Source: JAHEJA01 sp965656445 (GTDB lineage: Bacteria > Pseudomonadota > Alphaproteobacteria > Rhodobacterales > Rhodobacteraceae). From it: 64,000 nt of DNA. Below are positions 15,413-23,632 of the stretch, piece by piece. A model generated the notes under the pieces. That model made no database searches. It saw only the letters and a program-made list of their open reading frames with translations, and was not told the origin of the DNA. The DNA is taken from NCBI GenBank assembly GCA_965656445.1, contig CBFHKO010000001.1, forward strand, positions 620,001-684,000, read 5' to 3'. Within the stretch, counting starts at the first letter, position 1. Each line of letters starts with the position of its first letter. Made by a program: the position numbers and the translations under genes.

Positions 15413-16645
15413 CTAAAGGGCGGCCGCGCTAAGTCGTGTTTGGAATATGGTCTCATGACCTTTGGCAGGATGGCGTGGGATCAACAAAGCCAGACCAAGC
15501 GATACGCCCGCCATAGTAGCCGCAAGCATGAATACCGCCGCTGGGGACACTAGCCAAAGATACCCCAATGCGGCAGGTAGGAACACAGCCGCGATGTGAT
15601 TGATCGTAAAGGCGACTGCTGCGGTAGGTGCAATATCCGCTGGATCAGCAATCTTTTGGAAATAGGTCTTCAGCGCCAAAGCAAGGGCAAAGAACAAGTG
15701 ATCCAAAATATAGAGAATAGAGGCGAGCAAGACACCCCAACCGAAATAGTAAATTCCGCCATAGGCTAAGAACACGCTCACTAGGCCAATATATTCAAAT
15801 GCCAACGCACGGCGTTCGCCATAATAGGCAACAAAACGTCCAAACAATGGGGCCAAGACGATATTGATCACCAAGTTGATCAAATAGAGCGATGTGATTT
15901 CATGCACATCAAACCCAAAGCGTTCGACCATCATAAAACCTGCAAAGACTACGAAAATCTGACGCCGCGCACCTGCCATGAATTGTAATGCGTAATAGAG
16001 CCAATACCGGCGTCTCAGGATGAATTTTTTGACCTGCGGTGTGGGCGCTTCGAACTGTGGGTAAAGCACGAAAGCCAAAATCGTCAATACGACCGTTGCC
16101 CCGCCCCCAATCATGTAGACAAGGCTATAGGATAGATCAAAGGCCCGCCATGTGACGACGATTGCACCATAGGCCACCAAAGTTGCCGCCGAGCCTGCCG
16201 CCATGAGCCATCCCAAGACTTTGGGCGCGCGATCCTTGGGCAACCACTGAAGCTGAAGCGATTGGTTAACCGTTTCATAATAGTGAAAGCCAATCGAGCT
16301 CAGCATGGTGATCGTCAAAATGCCTCCCATGGACGGAAAATAGGCGGTTACCGCCGTCGCAGCCCCCAGCATCAAAAGCGAGACCAAACCTAAAACCTGT
16401 TCACGCATAAACATGATCAGAGCGATCACACCAATCGCAAAGAACCCTGGAATTTCTCGAACAGTGTGCAGCCACCCAATGTCAGAGCCATCAAAATTGC
16501 CGACCTCTATCACAAAATTGTTCAACAAGGCAGACCACACATTGAACGCAATCGGCATAGCGAGCGCCATTAACAACAATAGCGCTATAGGGCGACGCCA
16601 AAGCGGGAAAGCCTCAGCTTCGGCAAGAGTGACATGTTTTCTCAT
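15413..16645 (-). CDS. Major facilitator superfamily transporter
   Basis: This is an inner-membrane protein of 410 residues with about 12 hydrophobic segments arranged as two halves, fitting a 12-helix MFS carrier. A charged loop (PQVKKFILRRRYW) lies near the middle. The substrate cannot be told from the sequence. It lies between priA and prmA on the same strand, with about 60 bases to priA and 30 to prmA, and neither neighbour suggests a substrate. Confidence 0.8.
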   Translation of the reverse strand: MRKHVTLAEAEAFPLWRRPIALLLLMALAMPIAFNVWSALLNNFVIEVGNFDGSDIGWLHTVREIPGFFAIGVIALIMFMREQVLGLVSLLMLGAATAVTAYFPSMGGILTITMLSSIGFHYYETVNQSLQLQWLPKDRAPKVLGWLMAAGSAATLVAYGAIVVTWRAFDLSYSLVYMIGGGATVVLTILAFVLYPQFEAPTPQVKKFILRRRYWLYYALQFMAGARRQIFVVFAGFMMVERFGFDVHEITSLYLINLVINIVLAPLFGRFVAYYGERRALAFEYIGLVSVFLAYGGIYYFGWGVLLASILYILDHLFFALALALKTYFQKIADPADIAPTAAVAFTINHIAAVFLPAALGYLWLVSPAAVFMLAATMAGVSLGLALLIPRHPAKGHETIFQTRLSAAAL

Positions 16646-16707
16646 GCCTGCCTCCTAACCCGTATAATGTGGGAATGCGAGCCTAATTTGTGGCCCATGC
16701 GCCCCGT

Positions 16708-18903
16708 TTACAAAAAGCTATAGGGGTCAATATCAATCGCCAAACGCGTGTCCCCTTTTAACTGAACTTGTGCAACCCATTCGCTTAGCGCGGATTGCAG
16801 AGCCGTGTTTTTATCCCCTTTGACCAGTAACCGCGTGCGGAAACGTCCGCGAATACGCGCGATTGGGGCTGGCGCGGGTCCGAATACTTGCGCCCCAACA
16901 CGGCGAAGCGGGGCATCATGTTGGGCCAGAAACATTCCTAAGTCATGCGAAATCGTTGCATCCGTTGCAGAGATGATAATCGCAGCCAAGCGACCAAAGG
17001 GCGGAACCCCAGCGGCGCGGCGGCCCTCGGCCTCGGCGTTCCAATAGCCCACTTCGTCCCCATGCAAAATCGCGTGAATGACAGGATGCTCAGGTTGATA
17101 GGTTTGCAACATGGCAACACCTGCCTTTTCTGCACGCCCAGCGCGACCCGCAACTTGGCGCATGAGCTGAAATGTCCGTTCTGAAGCGCGTAGGTCTGAT
17201 CCCTGTAGTCCCAAGTCCGCATCAATCACGCCAACCAAAGTCAAATTTGGGAAATTATGCCCTTTGGCCACAAGCTGTGTTCCGATGATGATGTCGGCTC
17301 CGCCCTCTGCAATGGAATTTATCGCTTCTTTCAAAGAGCGTGCGGACCCAAATAAATCCGAGGATAACACCGCAACTCTGGCCTCTGGAAACAATGCGGC
17401 GGCCTCTTCGGCCAAACGCTCAACACCTGGTCCAACAGGGGCCAAACGGTCCTCTGCGTCACAATGAGGACAGGCCTTGGGAATGGGTTTGCTTTCCCCA
17501 CATTGATGACACACGAGCCGCTTTTGAAACCGATGCTCGACGAGGCGGGCATCACAGGTGTCACACCCAATCTGCTGTCCACAGGCCCGACATAGGGTGA
17601 CAGGCGCATAGCCACGGCGGTTGATAAACAAGAGCGATTGTTCACCCAATTCAATCCGTTGGTTGATTTGAGACTGCAACACGGAAGATATCCATCGATC
17701 GGACGGTAATTTTTCCGCCCGCATATCAATGGCACTCAGCTGCGGTAAAACCGCCTTGCCGTAGCGGGCTGTTAATTCAACCTTGTTGTATTTGCCACTC
17801 TCCGCATTGACCCATGTTTCCAAGCTTGGCGTTGCGGAGGCAAGGATGACTTTGGCACCTGCAATCGAGGCCCGTAAAACAGCCATATCACGCGCGTTAT
17901 ACAAAACACCGTCTTCTTGTTTGTAGGAGGTGTCATGTTCCTCATCCACAATGATCAAACCCAACGATTGATAGGGAAGGAAAAGCGCAGATCGCGCACC
18001 GACCACCAACTGAGCACCACCTTGACCGACCATTTTCCACACGCGACGCCGTTCTGTCATCGTGACGCCCGAATGCCATTCCGCTGGACGTACCCCAAAG
18101 CGGGCCTCTACACGCGTCAAAAATTCAGCCGTCAATGCAATCTCAGGCAACAACACTAAGGCTTGTTGTCCCTTCCTCAGGCATTCGGCGACGGCCTCTA
18201 GATAAACTTCGGTTTTCCCTGAGCCCGTAATGCCGCGCAGCAAGGTCGTGTTATACCCCTCTGCGCGGACATAATCACAGAGAAGATCTGCCGCCGTTGT
18301 TTGATCGCTGGTCAGGTCTTTGGCTCCATATTCAGGGTCCATGCGCAAGAATGGCGCATCACGCGGCGTGCTTTCCTCAAACAAAGAGCCGGCCTCTACC
18401 ATTCCCTTAATCACAGAGGTCGACACTCCCGCCATTTTTGCCAATTCACTCAGAGTAAAACCCGCACCGGCAAAATCCTCCATCGTCGCAATGACCCGTT
18501 CGCGTGCTTTGGTCATGCGGCCTAGGCTCGTATCCCCTATGCGATAAATCTTCTGCATCGAGGGTGGATTGCTCAGTCCCGGGGCACGCGTGGCCAACCG
18601 CAACATGCCCGTCAAAGGCGTAATCGTATAATCCGCCGCTTTTTGCAAAAATGTCTTTAGCTCATCACGCATTGGTGCCGCATCAAGCACACGGATAGCA
18701 GAGCGAATTTTGGCGATGTCATAACCACCTTGTCCAGCCCCCCAGACCACTCCGAGAACCTTTCTCGGCCCCAAAGGGACTTCTAGGAAAGCCCCGCGAA
18801 AACATCCACCTTCGGGCGCTTTGTAATCCAAAAACCGATCCAACGGCTGCGTCGTCAACACAGAAATGAGCTCACCTTGGTGAAAAAATTCGGGGTCAGA
18901 CAC
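16708..18903 (-). CDS. priA: Primosomal protein PriA (replication-restart helicase)
   Basis: PriA restarts collapsed replication forks by unwinding the lagging arm and loading the replicative helicase. It has 731 residues. An N-terminal DNA-binding domain precedes Walker A (RGITGSGKTEVYLEA, near residue 225) and the DEEH box (IIVDEEHDTSYKQ). Eight zinc-binding cysteines lie between about 440 and 485 (CRACGQQIGCDTCD, CHQCGES and ACPHCDA). The conserved GTQLVAKGHNFPNLTLVG segment follows. It is divergent from the transaldolase gene, with 88 bases between starts. Confidence 0.97.
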   Translation of the reverse strand: MSDPEFFHQGELISVLTTQPLDRFLDYKAPEGGCFRGAFLEVPLGPRKVLGVVWGAGQGGYDIAKIRSAIRVLDAAPMRDELKTFLQKAADYTITPLTGMLRLATRAPGLSNPPSMQKIYRIGDTSLGRMTKARERVIATMEDFAGAGFTLSELAKMAGVSTSVIKGMVEAGSLFEESTPRDAPFLRMDPEYGAKDLTSDQTTAADLLCDYVRAEGYNTTLLRGITGSGKTEVYLEAVAECLRKGQQALVLLPEIALTAEFLTRVEARFGVRPAEWHSGVTMTERRRVWKMVGQGGAQLVVGARSALFLPYQSLGLIIVDEEHDTSYKQEDGVLYNARDMAVLRASIAGAKVILASATPSLETWVNAESGKYNKVELTARYGKAVLPQLSAIDMRAEKLPSDRWISSVLQSQINQRIELGEQSLLFINRRGYAPVTLCRACGQQIGCDTCDARLVEHRFQKRLVCHQCGESKPIPKACPHCDAEDRLAPVGPGVERLAEEAAALFPEARVAVLSSDLFGSARSLKEAINSIAEGGADIIIGTQLVAKGHNFPNLTLVGVIDADLGLQGSDLRASERTFQLMRQVAGRAGRAEKAGVAMLQTYQPEHPVIHAILHGDEVGYWNAEAEGRRAAGVPPFGRLAAIIISATDATISHDLGMFLAQHDAPLRRVGAQVFGPAPAPIARIRGRFRTRLLVKGDKNTALQSALSEWVAQVQLKGDTRLAIDIDPYSFL

Positions 18904-18991
18904 AGTTTGCGGTCCCTTTGGGCTTTTGATTGATCCCTTATTGAAGTAAAGCCTGAACGAGATAAGGCCAACCCATCAAAGGACAAACGAG

Positions 18992-19645
18992 ATGAAATTT
19001 TTCGTAGACACCGCTGAAATTAATGAAATCGCAGAACTCAACGACCTAGGAATGGTCGATGGTGTAACAACCAACCCATCCTTGATCAAGAAATCTGGTC
19101 GTGACATCATAGAAGTCACCAAAGAGATTTGTTCAATCGTTTCAGGTCCAGTGAGCGCAGAGGTCACGGCAACTGATGCCGATCAAATGATTGCCGAGGG
19201 CCGTAAACTGGCCGAAATCGCCGAGAACATCGCGGTAAAAGTTCCCCTCACTTGGGATGGCTTGAAAGCCTGCAAAACGCTGACGAGCGAAGGCAAAATG
19301 GTCAATGTGACACTGTGTTTTTCTGCGAACCAAGCTTTGTTGGCCGCAAAAGCAGGTGCCACATTCATTTCGCCCTTCATCGGACGCTTGGATGATGTGA
19401 ATATCGATGGCTTGGATCTGATCTCTGATATCAGAGCGATCTATGACAACTACGGGTTTGAAACGAACATTCTAGCGGCCTCAATTCGCACAGTAAACCA
19501 CGTCAAAGATTGCGCCCTTATCGGTGCGGATGTTATGACGGCACCACCTGCGGTTATCAAATCATTGGCAAATCATGTCCTCACCGACAAAGGTTTGGCA
19601 GCGTTTTTGGCAGATATTGAAAAAACAGGGCAGAAAATCCTATAA
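18992..19645 (+). CDS. tal: Short-type transaldolase (fructose-6-phosphate aldolase family)
   Basis: This enzyme of the non-oxidative pentose phosphate pathway moves a dihydroxyacetone unit between sugar phosphates through a Schiff-base lysine (in NIAVKVPLTWDG, near residue 87). It has 217 residues, typical of the short TalC/FSA group. Where E. coli fructose-6-phosphate aldolase has Tyr131 (PYVNR), this protein has Phe (SPFIGRLDD), as in true transaldolases. I therefore read it as transaldolase rather than aldolase. The start ATG has GAC/GAG-rich upstream sequence. It shares an 88-base divergent promoter region with priA. Confidence 0.93.
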   Translation: MKFFVDTAEINEIAELNDLGMVDGVTTNPSLIKKSGRDIIEVTKEICSIVSGPVSAEVTATDADQMIAEGRKLAEIAENIAVKVPLTWDGLKACKTLTSEGKMVNVTLCFSANQALLAAKAGATFISPFIGRLDDVNIDGLDLISDIRAIYDNYGFETNILAASIRTVNHVKDCALIGADVMTAPPAVIKSLANHVLTDKGLAAFLADIEKTGQKIL

Positions 19646-19688
19646 ACTTGTGCTAGAACGCCAATAGGTTGAACAAAGGGTGCGTAAT

Positions 19689-20402
19689 ATGACCAGCAAT
19701 CCAGATTATGAAAAGGAACTCCGCGAAAAGATTTTGTCGGAACCTGACCTTGTCTTGGATGATCAAGCCGTCATGCGCGCCCTTATCTCTGCAAACGTAA
19801 AATCCATGGGGTCGAACATTGTCGATCTTCGTGGTGTGGCTATGAATAGGCTAGAAGACCGCCTTGATCGCCTAGAAGACACGCATCGCAGTGTGATCGC
19901 CGCCGCATATGACAATCTAGCTGGCACGAACCAAGTCCATCGCGCTATTTTGCGTCTTATGGATGGTGTTGAATTCGAACATTTCATGGCGGATTTGCAA
20001 GGCGATGTTGCCGAAATTTTGCGCATAGATAGCATTCGCCTTGTGCTTGAAACCCGTCAAACCGATATGGATGCCGCCGCCGCACTGAGCGACGTAAGTG
20101 ATGTCATAACTCTCGTCATTCCAGGATTTGTAGAGGCCTATCTCACGGGCGGACGGGATACATCCACGCGACCTGTGACCCTGCGAACCGTTGGACCCGC
20201 CTCTGAGCAAGTCTTTGGAGAGGATGCAGGGTTTATCAAAACAGAGGCCTGTCTCAAACTTGATTTTGGTCCCGGTCGTCTTCCGGCAATGCTGGTGCTT
20301 GGCTCAGATGATCCACAGCATTTCACGCCTCAGCAAGGCACTGATTTGCTTGCGTTCTTTGGGGGCGTTTTCGAACGTGTCATGCGCCGCTATTTAGCAT
20401 GA
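19689..20402 (+). CDS. DUF484 family protein
   Basis: This 237-residue soluble protein of the DUF484 family has a GAF-like C-terminal half. The hallmark start SEPDLVLDDQAVMRALI is near residues 14-30, followed by a helical segment (RLEDRLDRLEDTHRSVIAAAYDN) and a beta-rich region to the C-terminus. I choose the ATG at 19689, with AAAGGG 8 bases upstream; a GTG at 19680 overlaps that site. Its stop overlaps the xerC start by 4 bases. DUF484-xerC pairing is common in proteobacteria, but the function is unknown. Confidence 0.9.
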   Translation: MTSNPDYEKELREKILSEPDLVLDDQAVMRALISANVKSMGSNIVDLRGVAMNRLEDRLDRLEDTHRSVIAAAYDNLAGTNQVHRAILRLMDGVEFEHFMADLQGDVAEILRIDSIRLVLETRQTDMDAAAALSDVSDVITLVIPGFVEAYLTGGRDTSTRPVTLRTVGPASEQVFGEDAGFIKTEACLKLDFGPGRLPAMLVLGSDDPQHFTPQQGTDLLAFFGGVFERVMRRYLA

Positions 20403-21328
20403 GCCTGATTTCATCGGCGTGCTTGGATTACCTGTCTGAGTGGCTGGACGTTAAATCCGCACTCGATAATACATCTAAAAACACGCATGATGCCTATCAA
20501 CGCGATGTCATGGATTTTCTCGCATTCCTCACCGAGCATAGGGGCGAGAGAGGTGGCAAGGACATGCTTGTGTCACTGCAAGTCGGCGATATGCGGTCAT
20601 GGATGGCCCACTTGCGCGCGCGCAAAATTTCCGCCCGGTCTTTGGCACGGAAATTATCCTCGGTAAAAAGCTTTTATAAATGGTTCGCTAAACGCGAAGG
20701 GATTGACCCCACCATCGTGCTATCAACCAAAGCCCCCAAGTTTCAAAACAAACTTCCCCGCCCGCTGGCCGAAGAGGCCGCGCAAGATTTGCTAACAACA
20801 GTCGAGAGCCAATCTTTGACGCCTTGGATTGCCGCGCGTGATACAGCCGTCATTACGCTTCTTTATGCATGTGGCCTTCGCATATCTGAAGCCTTGGCTC
20901 TGACGGGGGCAGATGCGCCCCTTGGCACCAGCCTGCGCATAAATGGTAAAGGGGGCAAAGAACGCATCGTTCCCGTGATTGACGTGGCGAGAACTGCCGT
21001 TGATGCCTATTGTCGTGCTTGCCCTTACGATCTTGATCCAAGCTCCCCGCTATTTCGAGGGACCCGCGGGGGCGCGCTTAATCCGCGGATCATTCAAAAG
21101 ACGATGCAAAACGTCCGACTGCAGCTTGGATTGCCGCCTTCTGCAACGCCACATGCCCTGCGCCACAGCTTTGCAACGCACTTACTCAGTGCTGGTGGAG
21201 ACCTCAGATCAATCCAAGAACTCTTGGGGCATGCTAATCTTTCGACGACCCAAGCCTACACAGGCGTTGACACGGCCCGCCTAATGGAGGTTTATTCACA
21301 AACCCATCCAAAGGCCTCTCGGTCTTAA
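20399..21328 (+). CDS. xerC: Tyrosine recombinase XerC
   Basis: XerC resolves chromosome dimers at dif together with XerD. It has 309 residues: an N-terminal SAM-like core-binding domain (about 8-100) and a catalytic domain. The catalytic residues appear in order: Arg in YACGLRISEAL, Lys in NGKGGKERIVP, His-x-x-Arg in HALRHSFATHLL, His in LLGHANLSTTQ, and the nucleophile Tyr in QAYTGVD. Its chromosomal context (after DUF484, before pcs) and full length argue for the housekeeping recombinase rather than a phage integrase. Confidence 0.95.
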   Translation: MSLISSACLDYLSEWLDVKSALDNTSKNTHDAYQRDVMDFLAFLTEHRGERGGKDMLVSLQVGDMRSWMAHLRARKISARSLARKLSSVKSFYKWFAKREGIDPTIVLSTKAPKFQNKLPRPLAEEAAQDLLTTVESQSLTPWIAARDTAVITLLYACGLRISEALALTGADAPLGTSLRINGKGGKERIVPVIDVARTAVDAYCRACPYDLDPSSPLFRGTRGGALNPRIIQKTMQNVRLQLGLPPSATPHALRHSFATHLLSAGGDLRSIQELLGHANLSTTQAYTGVDTARLMEVYSQTHPKASRS

Positions 21329-21356
21329 CCCCTCATTTTTGAAAAGCCTCATCCTT

Positions 21357-22049
21357 ATGTCCATACGCCAAAAAGCCCTCTTCGTTCACTTGCTCACAGC
21401 ATCAGGTGCCGTCTTCGCGATGCTTGCAATGTTGGCCGCGAGCGAGGCAAAATGGGGGCTTATGTTTATCTGGCTCGTTGTGGCCTTTGCTGTTGATGGC
21501 ATTGACGGACCGCTAGCGCGCAAGGTTGATGTGAAAACCAATGCGCCGCGATTTGACGGTGTCTTGTTGGATTTGATCATTGATTATCTGACTTATGTGT
21601 TTATTCCAGCCTTCGCTCTGTTCAAATCTGGCCTATTGCCGGGATGGACAGGCTGGTTCGCGATCATCATCATCACATTCACCTCAGCCATGTATTTTTG
21701 TGACGGGCACATGAAAACCAAGGACAACAGTTTTCAAGGGTTTCCTGGCTGTTGGAATATGCTTGTGATCGTTATCTTTGCGTTAGAGCCAAATTTCTGG
21801 ATTACGTTATTTTTGGTAGCGGGCTTGGCGATTGCGATGTTTCTTCCGCTTAAATTTATTCACCCAGTCCGCACAATGCGCTGGCGCGCTCTTTCGCTTC
21901 CCATAGCTCTGGCTTGGACGTTTTTTGCAGGATGGGCCGCATGGGTCGATTTCCACCCGGAAAGCTGGGCACATTGGGGGTTATTGCTAACCTCTGTTTA
22001 CTTGCTCTTTGCAGGCGTCGCTCAGCAAATCATCCCAGAGCGCCCTTAA
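21357..22049 (+). CDS. pcs: Phosphatidylcholine synthase
   Basis: This CDP-alcohol phosphatidyltransferase condenses choline with CDP-diacylglycerol to make phosphatidylcholine in the inner membrane. It has about 230 residues with 6-8 membrane segments. The family motif is near residues 43-72: DGPLAR, then after 12 residues GVLLDLIID, the spacing of bacterial Pcs. I start at the ATG at 21357; an in-frame TTG at 21339 would add six residues. Neither has a strong ribosome-binding site. Its stop overlaps the stop of the convergent ABC-2 permease gene. Confidence 0.93.
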   Translation: MSIRQKALFVHLLTASGAVFAMLAMLAASEAKWGLMFIWLVVAFAVDGIDGPLARKVDVKTNAPRFDGVLLDLIIDYLTYVFIPAFALFKSGLLPGWTGWFAIIIITFTSAMYFCDGHMKTKDNSFQGFPGCWNMLVIVIFALEPNFWITLFLVAGLAIAMFLPLKFIHPVRTMRWRALSLPIALAWTFFAGWAAWVDFHPESWAHWGLLLTSVYLLFAGVAQQIIPERP

Positions 22050-22849
22050 GGTTTTAGGCGATTCCCTGTTTTCAAAAAGGCCCATGCTAAGAAATTGACG
22101 GCCAATACAGACACTACTCCAATAACTAAGCCGAAGGCGGCGTTGCTATCGGAGGTACCGATAACTGAAAACCGGACACCATCGATCAAATAGAAAATCG
22201 GATTGAAGAGAGTGATTTGACGTAGAATTTCGGGTAAGGCGTTTATCGAATAAAAGCTCCCCGATAAAAACGCCAGCGGTGTAATGATAAAATTGGTGAT
22301 TGCCGCCATTTGATCGAATTTATTGGCGTAGATCCCAGCGATGATCCCCAAACCGCCTAAAAACGCCGCGCCCAAAAACACGAAAGCGACGAAGTAAAAC
22401 GGATGCGCCATCCCAATCCCCAAAACGAGGAAGAGACCCAACCAAATTCCAGCCGCCACCAAAAAGCCGCGCGCAATCCCGCCAGCAAGATACCCACAGA
22501 CCATTTCCAATGCGGACAATGGGGGCATCAACGTATCCACAATATTGCCTTGGACCTTGGAAATAACAATCGAGGATGAGGTATTGGCAAAGGCATTTTG
22601 GATGACCGCCATCATCATCAGTCCAGGTGCCAAGAATTCAACAAAAGGAACACCCAAGACATCCCCGCGCCGAGGCCCAATCGCGATGTTGAATATCATC
22701 AAAAACAATGCAGCCGTCACCAAAGGGGCAAGCAAGGTCTGTGTCCATACTGTCCAAAACCGCAAGATTTCACGTTGAGACAGAGTATAGACACCTAACC
22801 AGTTTACCCGCCCAAAGCGACGAACCCCTAATTTTGTTTCACTTAACAT
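22046..22849 (-). CDS. ABC-2 type transporter permease
   Basis: This is an inner-membrane permease of 267 residues with six hydrophobic segments and the ABC-2/YadH-like pattern: a polar N-terminus, REILRFWTVWTQTLLAPLVTA, then PLAFLSGSFYSINALPE and NPIFYLIDGVRF. These features match the drug/polysaccharide-export ABC-2 family. No ATPase gene is adjacent in the window, so the partner must be elsewhere. Its stop codon shares TTAA with that of pcs. The substrate is unknown. Confidence 0.85.
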   Translation of the reverse strand: MLSETKLGVRRFGRVNWLGVYTLSQREILRFWTVWTQTLLAPLVTAALFLMIFNIAIGPRRGDVLGVPFVEFLAPGLMMMAVIQNAFANTSSSIVISKVQGNIVDTLMPPLSALEMVCGYLAGGIARGFLVAAGIWLGLFLVLGIGMAHPFYFVAFVFLGAAFLGGLGIIAGIYANKFDQMAAITNFIITPLAFLSGSFYSINALPEILRQITLFNPIFYLIDGVRFSVIGTSDSNAAFGLVIGVVSVLAVNFLAWAFLKTGNRLKP

Positions 22850-22971
22850 CGCTTTACCTCAAAACTTCTCAATAGATGCCTTGTAACTCGATAATCTATG
22901 GTTAGAATAGAGGCTTGAGAAAATTAATTAAAGCATCCAGCAATCGAGATGCTTTTAACTAAGGAAATCCG

Positions 22972-23544
22972 ATGTCTTGGACCGATGAGCGCGTCGAGCT
23001 GCTAAAGAAAATGTGGGGCGAAGGCCAATCTGCGAGCCAGATCGCAAAGGAATTAGGCGGCGTCACCCGCAATGCCGTAATCGGCAAAGTCCATCGCCTT
23101 GGATTATCAAACCGCGCGACCACATCGACTGCGACCTCTGCTAAGACTGAGGCCAAAGCAAAAGCCGCGCCCAAAGCGGCGGCCAAAGCCGCCAAGCCCG
23201 CCGCAGAGCCCAAAGTGGAAATGGAAACCAAGCCTGCTGTTGTTGCCACAACAACACCAGCGCGACGCCAGATCATTCCTGCGGGCCAGCCACTTCCCCC
23301 TCAGCCTTCAGCGAACGAAATTAGCCCCGAAGCTTTGGCACGTGTGAATGAAATTGAGAAAAAAGCCAAAAAGCTATCTCTATTGGAATTGACGGAACGG
23401 ACGTGCAAATGGCCTGTTGGTGATCCAGCAACAGAGCATTTTTGGTTTTGCGGCCTTCCTACGCAGTCAGGGAAACCTTATTGCGAGGCCCATGTTGGCG
23501 TTGCGTTCCAGCCTATGAGCACACGGCGTGATCGCCGCCGTTGA
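22972..23544 (+). CDS. gcrA: Cell-cycle regulator GcrA
   Basis: GcrA is an alphaproteobacterial transcription factor that works with sigma-70 at promoters carrying methylated GANTC sites. It has 190 residues. The N-terminal helix-turn-helix (about 1-45) reads MSWTDERVELLKKMW, then GQSASQIAKELGGVTRNAVI. An Ala/Lys/Pro-rich linker spans about 55-105. The C-terminal RNA-polymerase-binding region is Cys-containing (RTCKWPVGDP and FWFCGLP). It is preceded by 122 non-coding bases with an AT-rich promoter-like stretch and followed by a terminator. Confidence 0.96.
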   Translation: MSWTDERVELLKKMWGEGQSASQIAKELGGVTRNAVIGKVHRLGLSNRATTSTATSAKTEAKAKAAPKAAAKAAKPAAEPKVEMETKPAVVATTTPARRQIIPAGQPLPPQPSANEISPEALARVNEIEKKAKKLSLLELTERTCKWPVGDPATEHFWFCGLPTQSGKPYCEAHVGVAFQPMSTRRDRRR

Positions 23545-23550
23545 TATTTT

Positions 23551-23573
23551 GAGTATTTCTTCAAAGATGAAGA
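23551..23573 (+). repeat. 3' motif GAGTATTTCTTCAAAGATGA after gcrA
   Basis: The stretch seven bases after the gcrA stop resembles the minus-strand stretch after ruvB (GAGTATTTTTAGCAAAGATGA, 11712-11690): GAGTATTT, a short spacer, then CAAAGATGA, with only a few differences. Both follow a stop codon in the sense orientation. This suggests a recurrent gene-end element rather than chance. Function unknown; transcript 3'-end processing or a degenerate terminator are possibilities. Confidence 0.45.
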
Positions 23574-23597
23574 TCGCTCAGCACTAAGAATGATTAT

Positions 23598-23632
23598 GGC
23601 CGCACAGGTGATAACTTGATGCGGCCTTTTTG
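23598..23632 (+). terminator. Rho-independent terminator of gcrA
   Basis: GGCCGCA (23598-23604) pairs with TGCGGCC (23620-23626) around a 15-base loop and is followed by TTTTTGTT. It is oriented for gcrA and ends at the stop codon of the convergent AsmA gene. The reverse strand lacks a T run. Confidence 0.75.

Noticed and set aside
18992..19645. Fructose-6-phosphate aldolase activity
   Set aside because: The diagnostic active-site Tyr is replaced by Phe (SPFIGR), which points to transaldolase.
20399..21328. Tyrosine recombinase as a sign of an integrated element
   Set aside because: Its neighbours (DUF484, pcs) are core genes; length and motifs match XerC, and no attachment-site repeats or phage genes are near.
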